A stretch of 64,000 bases of DNA from Amphiura filiformis (lineage: Eukaryota > Echinodermata > Ophiuroidea > Amphilepidida > Amphiuridae): the NCBI RefSeq assembly GCF_039555335.1, contig NC_092637.1, forward strand, positions 8,950,815-9,014,814, read 5' to 3'. Position 1 is the stretch's first letter. The number at the start of each line of letters is the position of its first letter. This document shows, one piece after another, positions 55,701 to 64,000 of the stretch. The translations under genes were made by a program, and so were the position numbers. A model generated the notes under the pieces. It saw only the letters and a program-made list of their open reading frames with translations. It searched no databases and was not told where the DNA came from.

Positions 55701-58209
55701 TTTTGCATTTTAATAATAGGCCTAGTAGTAGGCCTAGTAGAGTTAATTTCTATGATTTCAGTCAAATTTTAATTTGATTAGTTTTGCCAAAAAAATTATG
55801 CAATATTACAAGGAAAGTTTTCTGGTCATTTTAATCCTAACTAATGAGGTAACTTAAGTGACAGAAAACTCCCTCATTATCTCATCCGCTTAACTGTGGT
55901 GTGCTTTTGTCCTAAAAACACAACGAATTTGCTTGAATCCAATTAAGTGTAAGTTGGGACTGGCATGTGTAGGCCTAAACATTACAAATATGGCAAATAA
56001 AAATCAGTTTTGGAAAAACTCATTTTAAAAGATCGTACAGTATGGCTTTTAAATAGCTTTTAACTACTTTTTACTAACGTAATCGGCCTTTTTGACCCAC
56101 TCCCACTAACAAAAGGACTTTCGTTTATGACTTCATCAAACTTTTGGGTTATTTCCTTAAAATTTATATTTCAAATTTCTACACACCACGATTTCTTTAC
56201 TTCCTTGTCTTGAGATTTAAATAAAAACAATATAAGTACAATAAATGTACGAAAAGTCATTTTTTGATTCTGTTCTTATAGGTATATTAGAGATGCATCA
56301 ACTTCGGAAACTGGCGGCAAAATTCCCCAAAATATCTGCGAGTGTAGTAGAGCCCAGCGAACTCATAACGAAATACAAAGACACAGTTGGTAGGAATCCC
56401 GTGGCTGACAACATCACCTTCGAGTGGTACAAGCAGACCTTTGACGAGTACCTAGCATGTCATGGAAGTGAAAAGAAGTATCATTTTATTTCTGTTGTAC
56501 ATGCTGTTTATTTCCTTGGTGATCCTGATGTATTCATTAAGAAGATGTATAAGCTGCTGGAACCAGGTGGCATACTTCTTGTTATATTGCTGACAGGTAT
56601 GGAAAGACATAGGCGGCGGAAGCGGTGGAGGGGGGGCGGTGGGGACATATCCCCTAAATTTTGTCAACACCGTTTTGATATAAAATTGGATCGATTGAGC
56701 CCATATTTATTGGTCGAACTATGAGTTTTAAAATATTGGACAATAAAGGGCAGGTCTATTGCAAAAACAAGTTTATCTCTATTCGAAGAGAATAATTATT
56801 ACATTACAAGTTGACACTTGTTGCAATTTTGTAATGCGTATTTCTCCTGAAAAGGAGAACTTGTGTGGGTAAAGTTCAGCTTCGTACGTGCTCTTCCCCC
56901 GTTTGAAGCGTACGTGTTCTCCCCCCGTTTGGCTGATGACGTAGTAGGTAAATGAAGCGGACACTATATCATGCTCTCATCATACAATCACAATCACTTT
57001 GACAAGTTTGACATTAGCAACAATGAGTTGTACTAACATTTACCATAACAATGCTGCATAACAATATGCAGACTATTGTTCTCATTTCGACAACAAAGCA
57101 CACACAGTATTGTTACTATGCGTTTGCTTTGTAATATTTCATCCAACTGAAACTATAATAACTATACACTGCATGCAAAAATTGTGTCTTACCTGAGGAC
57201 ACTATTGCAATATACAGGGAAATCAGATACATGAGTTTGTGGACTTTTAAGTGTTAAAACACGGTTTATATGCTAGTCTCTGATGAAATTCTAAGCTCAA
57301 ATTATGTATTTAATTTTTAGGCCTAATATTTCTCATGATATTGATATACATATGAATTGTAATATCACAATTTACTAATCTATAATAAATTACAGAGTTG
57401 CAAAACTTTTCGTGATAAAAACTCAAACGGTGGTGATGCAACTGCAAATTTCACTTTTGCAAACCTAATCATTCACCGAGTTACGCTGCATATTCACCTC
57501 ATCTTTTTCAATCTTGGTGAGTAAAGTCCAGGCAGATGTTTCTGTTATCATTCTGTACAACCAAGTTCGTAACATCCAAAAAGAAAATGATCAGAAATGA
57601 CATTTTCATGAAAGTGATTTTTTTCCCTCAAAATTCTAATTATTTTAATAATTGAAACAGAGTGACCAAACTAATTACAATGAAATTCTCAAGAAGTCAA
57701 CTATCTGCAACAGCTGCCAAGTGTACAATATAGAATGCAGAAATTGTCAAATGTCTATAATAGGGTAGCCATTGCAGAAAAGGTGATCTTACACTAACAA
57801 CTCGAATTGTATGTGTTTAGATCACACAGGAAGTGGAAGCATCCCACTACATCAGTCAGAGCTGAAGGATGACAAGACAACCAATAATTATGTAAATTCC
57901 TCTCAAGTGAAAGCCACATTGGAGAAGCTGCAGATTGAATACACCCAATCTATATACAAAGAAACTACCGATATCACAGATTTCATGACCAATGACGATT
58001 CTGAAGAGGGCGAGTTACTCTTGGATTTTTTGACTAGTACGATTAATTTTAGGAAATCGGCGCCATATGATGTGCGTGCTCGCGTGATGCGCCATTTTCA
58101 ACAAGGCTCACATATTGAAAAGACTGATGATGGTGATGAAAAAATATCTTATAAACACACCTCTGATGTTGCCATATTGTTTGTAACAAGGAGAGATAGG
58201 GCCAAATAA
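52493..58209 (+). CDS. HNMT-like methyltransferase, copy 4 (complete, 3 exons)
   Basis: Exons are 52493-52721, 56282-56596 and 57821-58209, with GT-AG junctions in phase 1; the product is 310 residues. The glycine loop is IRVLGIGSGDG, followed by VVEPSELITKYKD, FISVVHAVYFLGD and the C-terminal lobe with KETTDITDFMTND. Exon 2 lacks three residues of copies 1 and 3 (LACHGSEKK), and the end of exon 2 is LLVILLTG. Trp replaces a Leu/Met in exon 1 (QEWQKW). Lys and His stand at human Glu28 and Gln143 as in the other copies. The foldback element ends 126 bp before the first ATG, so the promoter is either very short, inside the element, or displaced. Intron 1 is 3560 bp and intron 2 is 1224 bp. Confidence 0.88.
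53037..53209. mobile_element. 173-bp hAT-like MITE
   Basis: Ends cagtggcgtagc and gctacgccactg with a perfect 8-bp duplication, tttctagg (53029-53036 and 53210-53217). The inside is rich in ggggggcac words. Confidence 0.92.
53504..53776. mobile_element. MITE, gggaccgttcac family, copy 2
   Basis: 273 bp, flanked by taa (53501-53503 and 53777-53779), in intron 1 of copy 4. A 3-bp taa/tta target fits PIF/Harbinger. Confidence 0.85.
53780..56281. other. Rest of intron 1 of copy 4
   Basis: About 2.5 kb of AT-rich sequence with no recognisable element or exon. A word related to the flank repeat (agatcgtacagtatggc) lies at about 56031. The last 100 bp match the intron ends of the other copies. Confidence 0.5.
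56282..56596 (+). CDS. HNMT-like copy 4, exon 2
   Basis: 315 bp, 105 codons; the acceptor is ttcttatag and the donor acag|gtatgg. Encodes EWYKQTF where the other copies have WHK. Confidence 0.88.
57821..58209 (+). CDS. HNMT-like copy 4, exon 3 (terminal)
   Basis: 389 bp with stop; the acceptor is gtgtttag. The N-terminal two thirds are identical in protein to copy 2 over more than 50 residues. Confidence 0.88.
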
Positions 58210-58235
58210 GTCAAGCGTTTGTCTCTGGCAAAAGC

Positions 58236-58274
58236 TGAGACAAGAATACCAAAATATTGGTATTCTTATCTCAG
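58236..58274. repeat. 39-bp hairpin in the 3' flank of copy 4
   Basis: The arms tgagacaagaataccaa and ttggtattcttatctca pair with one mismatch around a short loop. It interrupts the flank text ggcaaaag...ggcaagcg that is continuous in copies 2 and 3. Confidence 0.8.
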
Positions 58275-58279
58275 GGGAA

Positions 58280-59197
58280 AAGGGCAAGCGATTGCACTCT
58301 TTTTTTTCATCTTTTTTTAAAGGTAAAAGGGCTAATACTAATCAAGTCAATCTAAACAAATTACCCACCACTAAATTGCTACAATATTTTTTCACTGTTA
58401 TGTAAATTAAATGGAACAGCTATTTTGGGGCCATTATTTCAGAGGGAGTATGTAAATTAAATGGAACAGCCAATCAGTGCTGTACGGCACTTTATCAATT
58501 TAGGCGCCCAAATTTTGCTCCCAAGTAAAAAAACAATTTAAACTGGAACAGCCTAATTGATATCAATATCAATATTGACGTCACAGATTCGATTTGTCAC
58601 ATGATCGTCAAACCTGTATCTCTCTTATTCACAGTGAAGCTATGCAATTTGATAGATTGAAATTACAATGCAATTGAATACATGAATTCAAAACCCACCC
58701 AAGTCCATGGGAATGATTTTGAGCAGAAAAACCGGTGTATCATTTTAATTCCTTCAGTTAGATTTACGGTAAGTTTTACGTGCAAATGAGTGTGTTAAAC
58801 TGTATTAGGTATGACAATTATTATTTCAGGGACTTCGTGGGGGTTCATTTTAAATGCTGAACAATGTTGGAATGAGATTACCACTAGTAAGATAATACAA
58901 AATAAAGCACACAGGTCTGTATAATGTTGATAAGCATACTGCCATGATATATAAACCACACACTTTCCTTGATTAAACCAATTTTGTATTCAAAAGTCAC
59001 TCTCCAGCAATGAATGTGTTACAAGTGGACTTTTATACATACTGGATTTCAATCAATGTGTTACAAGACTCAAATCCTGAACTTGGGTGGTTCTTTCATA
59101 CATGCTATTTCTCACATGCTCAATAGACACAGAGGATGAATTTGAGTTGTTCTTTCATACATATGACAGGCCTATGTATAGCAACAATTTCCCATGC
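58280..59197. other. 3' flank of copy 4 and spacer
   Basis: A 22-bp direct repeat (tatgtaaattaaatggaac at 58399 and 58449) surrounds 28 bp. Otherwise no gene or element boundary is seen. Confidence 0.5.
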
Positions 59198-59201
59198 TTA
59201 A

Positions 59202-59860
59202 GGGATCTAAAATGAGCGTTTATTGCGTTTCGACAGTATTTTTGTGGGACATGAGAGCACCTCAGACCTATCGAATTGCATTCTGAATACGAAGCATGTC
59301 TTTCTGATATCAAATAATTTTCATTTTTGAAAATTACAATATAATACAAATTTTATGACAAATTATAAAAATTTGATATTTTTCAAATTTTTGATATATA
59401 ACAGTCCTCGAAGTAAATTATATAAATCTAATGATATATTCTTAAAGTGTATGCAGCAGGGAGGAAAAGCCGACGATCAATTGAAAATTTTGACCTTTCA
59501 TATTGAAGATATGGATTTTTTTCCCAAAAGACCTAATTTTTTTTGGGTGTTTTGGGAAAAAAATCCATATCTTCAATACGAAAGGTCAAAATTTTCAATT
59601 GATCGTCGGCTTTTCAACCCACCTACATACACTTTAAGTATAAATCATCAGATTTATAAAATTCACTTCAAGTACTGTTAAATATCAAAAATATCAATTT
59701 CTAATGATTTGCCATAAAATGTGTATTAAATTGCGAATTTCAAAATTCAAAATTATTTGATATCAGAATGACATTCTTCGTATTCAGAATGCAATTCGAT
59801 ATGTCTGATGTGCTCTAATGTCCCAAAATAAATACTGTCCAAACGTTCATACCCCAGCCC
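59202..59860. mobile_element. Foldback MITE, TTAA target site, copy 2
   Basis: 659 bp, the same family as 1527-2179, in the opposite orientation, with TTAA at 59198-59201 and 59861-59864. The arms meet near 59535 around ttttttgggtgttttggg. Confidence 0.88.
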
Positions 59861-59864
59861 TTAA

Positions 59865-60395
59865 CTCAATTTGGCTAAAGTATGGACTTGGGTGGGTTTT
59901 GTATTCATATATTCAATTTGATTAGGGGAAAGCTATTCCAGAGGGTATAGTCAGGGAGTGAAGGCAGTTTAGGTAGAATTAATTCCTCAATCGACGATTT
60001 TTGTATCAATGGATGCAGAGTATATTGTAGTATTGTATAACAAAAATCGGCTAAAATCTACCTTGGGCAAATTTTTTTATAACCCCTTGAAAGTTGCACT
60101 TATTCTAACTTTGGGCAAGTTTAATTCCGAAGACGTAAATCAAAATACAATTGCGAAGCGTGGTCGCACGCGGCTATCGCGACGGCATTACGCGCTGACA
60201 CATGAGCGACAAACTTTGCGTATAGTGCGCATACACCGTTTACCGCGCTGACTCACATTTTATTTATTATCCTTCCGCTGACACACGGTTCGCAGCATTG
60301 ATTGCATATATTTTGCCATTCATTGACCGCGGACTGTTTACGTTTGTTTTGCCAATAGATTAGCTTAGATTTGCGGATTATTAATTGGGAATTTT
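59865..60395. other. Spacer, no gene recognised
   Basis: A CpG-richer patch (60150-60260) encodes nothing recognisable. Confidence 0.45.
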
Positions 60396-61510
60396 CAGTT
60401 AGCAGCCTGGACAACCGATTCTTATGTTTGGCAAGGCTCACTCAGTCATTTAATGAGGCAATACAAACGATCGAATTTGGTGTTGAAATGAGCTAAATTT
60501 TTAGTTACACCTTTTCGATGTAAAATTAATTTTCTCGGCCAAATGAAAAGCAATCATTTTCATTTTTTCAGTAAATGTCAGGAAAAATTGTAGTGCTTGA
60601 TACTGTATTTTTTTCAAATTCTAGTGTTAAACTTAGGCGTGAAATTTAGTCATTTAGTGTAAGATTTTCGATTTTGATAGGCTTAAACTCTGTCCGCGAG
60701 CCTTTTTTTGGATCAACCTTTTAGCTTTTCAAAGTAAGATAGTTCGCTAATGAAGGATTTTTCCCAACTTTCTAACGCACATCACCGTGAGCGATATATC
60801 ATAGTTTTGTCAGAATTTGCGTTTTCATTTCACCATTTTAATTGCCGGCTGACCATTTTTCAAAATCAACGAGTGAAATCTAAGGCTAATACTAGCATTG
60901 TGGATCGATATCCCTGGGTTTAATAGGAATACCGGCATGGCTACAGTGTTGCTAGAACTTCAATATAGCAAAGAAATTCCCAGGCCTATAGCGCTCCTAC
61001 TGATCATGTTTAACCAGAACACTCAATTGGGGATTTGGGCTACCAAATCGCTGGTCGGGCAATTTGCTTTCAATGGAAAATTGACCTGGATAAACAACAA
61101 AGGAAATATCGACTATTTCTGCTGGTTGCTCTCGAGATAAAAGTACTGAGTTAGACATTTTCTGAGTATGATGGGAAAAAGGGTAAAATAAAAACGGAAA
61201 TTCTAACAAAACTATAATAATAGACCCACACGATGTGCTTTACAGAGGTGGGAAATATCTTTCTTTAGCAAACTATATTAGTTTGAGACGCTAAAAAATG
61301 AATTCCGTAAAAAGCTCGCGGGCGAACTGAAGGCCTATAAAAATCAAAAATATCACACTAAAAGACACAATTTGATGCTTAATTTTAACACCAGGATTTG
61401 TAAAAAAAATGTATATCCAAGCACCAAGTTGTGCTGATTTTAACATGTATCGATCGACTTTCAGCGCGACTAAGCATTTCTAAAGAATCGGTTGTCCAGG
61501 CTGCTAACTG
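60396..61510. mobile_element. TIR DNA transposon, family T1 copy 2
   Basis: A 1115-bp element with 28-bp near-perfect terminal repeats (cagttagcagcctggac and gtccaggctgctaactg) and tttt on both sides (60392-60395 and 61511-61514). It is the same family as 3649-5379 but lacks that copy's 0.6-kb inner insertion, so it shows the native length. No transposase was seen. Confidence 0.88.
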
Positions 61511-61514
61511 TTTT

Positions 61515-62131
61515 AGCATAATAGCTTAAAAGATATTTCGAAGGTGTCGTATTTAGTATTAGTATTAGTCTAAATAATATTATTATATTATGCACCTATA
61601 CGCTGCCTGCTATAGCCCACTAGGTCTAATATTTAAAAAACACACCAAAAACATGTCTCTCGTCCTCGGCTCTAGTCCGGGTCTTTAAAAACAAACAAAA
61701 AAGGAAGAGTTGCTTTTTTTAATTTCTTATAAATGATCGCAAAATTGGTGCAAATACAAATAAACTTAGGGCTGTTTTAGCGTATAGGCCTACAATAATT
61801 TATGTCTGAAAAAAAGACAAGGGCTTAGTTATTTTGTTGTTCTGTCTGGGAGGGTAGGGTAGGGCCCCTCTAATTAGGCTGATCACAAAACCTTCCATGA
61901 TGTTTGGTTCTTTTAAGTGGATCGTAGGCCTATCAGGGTAGCGTGTAGTACGGTACCCCGGTAGCCCGTATCCCGATTGACCACTTTTTCCCTCGTAAAG
62001 CATGAACTGCCAAGATGGTTAAAGTCTAGAAGAAGTAGAGTAGAAACTGGATTTGTCAATCATAAAAATCTAATCGTTTTTTACTTCAATCCTACTACAA
62101 ATCTGTCCTTGTAGGCCTACAAATAAATCTA
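61515..62131. other. Spacer, no gene recognised
   Basis: Nothing recognisable apart from taggccta words. Confidence 0.45.
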
Positions 62132-62135
62132 TTAA

Positions 62136-62406
62136 GGGTACACCCCTGCCCAATTTTGTGCCTATTTTTGCATTTTTCTCAAAAATAATAGCGCATTGGT
62201 GACAAGTAACATATGTATATTATAGGGGCAAGGACTACAACTACTGCACTTGAAATTTTATTTCAGCACAGACAACAGTTGTGGAGTTACAGTCAAAATG
62301 AGGAAAACCAATATTTGATCAATAAATCAATAACTACTTGCCTTGAGTTGCTGAATTTTCAGTACAGTAGTTGTAGTCCTGGCCTCTATAATATACATAT
62401 CTTACT
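62136..62406. mobile_element. gggggtactac-family MITE, 3' end lost
   Basis: Starts after ttaa (62132-62135) with gggtacacccctgcccaatt and has the paired inner arms (ctacaactactgcac and agtacagtagttgtag). The distal right arm is replaced by unrelated sequence. Confidence 0.75.
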
Positions 62407-62429
62407 TACCCAGGGGCTATTTTAACGTG

Positions 62430-64000
62430 CCTCCTGGCACGTTCGTGCAGTGAGAATAGAAATCCGTGCAGTGAGAATAAAAAATCCGTGCTTAAAATAG
62501 TTCTATACTAGTTTCAGCCCGAAAAATTACTAAGAAATTAAAGAAGTTCCTCCACAAAGTAAGTCTGATCTAGTCGGGAAATCCTATATTGTATAGTTTG
62601 TGGCGATCAGTGATTCAATTGGCAGGGGAAATCAAGAACAACGCCTCTGGTAACGCCCTCTCCTCCCAATTTTTGGTCACCGTGGTGCAAAGCCACTGGA
62701 CGAGAAAATCCGCAACAGGCGTGGGGGTAGCTCCATATACCGGACAGAAATTGTCCAGAATTGCCCTGTGCATCTTCTTTTTTAAACCGGTAAACACCTT
62801 AATTTGGGGCAAAATAGTGTAATGTTGCAAATTACCACAACATATCACCTTTGTTTGTGCTAAAATAGTGTAAAATGGAAAGGTTTTGCGCGCTTCGTGC
62901 GCAATTGTCCCAATAAAACAGACCAAAAATTATGACCATCAGGAACATTTTCATCGCCGCTCACCGCTGATATGCCACCGGGGACACCAATAAAAAAAAA
63001 GCAAGTGCGCAGCCTATACGGCAAGCAGACCTCGTATCGGGGGTAGCTTGATCAATCCCTCTAACTCAATATCGGGAGTTTTTCTAATCAAAATTTACAA
63101 TACTTATGGCCAAGGAAACCTTTAAAGACCATATAATTTATTTATTTGCAATCAGGCCCGTAACGCAGGGGCGGGGTGGGGTGGGGCGGCGCCCCATCCC
63201 AAAACTTCCCCAAAATCCTCGTTTTTAACCTAAAAATTCCCGTTTGCGAGCGTAGCGAGCGAAAATCTTTAAGCCTTCTTGGTCAAAAAGGTCCAAATTT
63301 TGGGAAAAAGTCCACTTTTTCAAAATCCGTCCTAGTCCAAAAGGTGCACATTTTGAAAAAAGGTCCACTTTTCAAAATCAGTCCAGCTCCCCCCCCCCCC
63401 CAAATAAATCCTGGTTATGGGCCTGTTTGCGATATATTAGTAGAGAGGAGTCCAGATCAGTGAAAAAGCACTGCTTAACCATATGATAATTATTTAAAAA
63501 TTGATTGTTTTTCAAATGCATGTGATATCAGCCGGTTTAAACTCTTCTATGTGCTTACAAGGTAAACGTATAGATGTAAATACTAAATTGAACACTTTCA
63601 ACGCTAAACTAGACACTTAATGATGAACACATCAAATCATTTTGGTATTAAACGTATATACAGGGTGAGTAAAAAGGGTCAACGAATCAATATTCCATTC
63701 ATGTTGAACTTTCCCATTATTGAAAATGCCACACTCAGTATACACCACTTGTAATAAAAAGCAAGAGAACCCTTGAACTTTTATGAGTCATTTTACGGCG
63801 ATACCCATTTTAACTCTTTGTCCACGAGGCACCATAATTTGAATGAGAGCACACATTGCGAAATAAGGACACCAGATCTTAAACTGGCTTAACTTAAAAC
63901 AAGGTTGTTTTTTGTGTTCTTTCAATTCCCTTTTTCGGTTCAAACTAACTTTTTAATATTGCTTAAGTCCTTCATACCTCACCTAACTCCAACTCCAATT
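62430..64000. other. Spacer with repeat fragments, no gene
   Basis: A tandem pair cgtgcagtgagaata (about 62443-62490), a hAT-like remnant (ccctgtgcatcttc, about 62763) and a G/C-run fragment (63180-63420) related to 38735-38950. The end shows nothing recognisable. Confidence 0.45.

Noticed and set aside
1527-61510. A large segmental duplication joining the two window edges, because the same two element families occur in the same order
   Set aside because: The sequences between and around the elements are unrelated, and the T1 and TTAA elements have their own separate target sites.

Overview
The window looks like part of an invertebrate animal nuclear genome. Genes are split by GT-AG introns, the DNA is AT-rich, and transposon debris of many superfamilies fills almost everything between exons. 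The palindrome taggccta recurs throughout. I associate that word and these short-element families with echinoderms, hemichordates and other marine deuterostomes, but the sequence alone cannot prove the species.

The only host genes I can support are four tandem copies, all on the + strand, of a methyltransferase gene of the histamine N-methyltransferase (HNMT) family. They lie at 23.1-25.1 kb (copy 1, exons 2 and 3 only), 28.5-33.9 kb (copy 2), 38.4-44.0 kb (copy 3) and 52.5-58.2 kb (copy 4). Each full copy has three coding exons with phase-1 introns and encodes 307-311 residues. The SAM-binding core is kept, but residues that hold histamine in the human enzyme are replaced, so the substrate is probably different. 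Sequence and indels pair copy 1 with copy 3 and copy 2 with copy 4. This suggests that a two-gene block was duplicated.

0-11 kb has no recognisable host gene. It holds a TTAA-flanked foldback element, a 1.7-kb terminal-inverted-repeat (TIR) transposon, a G/C-ended 8-bp-target-duplication element, a GC-rich palindrome and small tandem repeats. 11-23 kb is a pile of non-LTR retrotransposons. A CR1/L2-like LINE on the - strand is cut by a 3.1-kb insertion and by an antisense RTE-like LINE fragment. Next to it is an RTE-like LINE on the - strand whose 3' half is duplicated in tandem.

23-58 kb is the gene array. Its introns and spacers carry different insertions in each copy, and many have an intact empty site in a sister copy, so they can be ordered against the gene duplications. 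Notable ones are a pair of inverted TIR elements bracketing exon 1 of copy 2 (one carries a Helentron-like insert), a minisatellite-bearing element upstream of copy 3, and a 2.36-kb foldback with 53-bp repeat arms ending about 120 bp before the start codon of copy 4. 58-64 kb again has no gene and holds second members of the element families seen at the left edge.

All calls were made by eye. Family names rest on remembered motifs and no database search was run. I saw no rRNA, tRNA or CRISPR.
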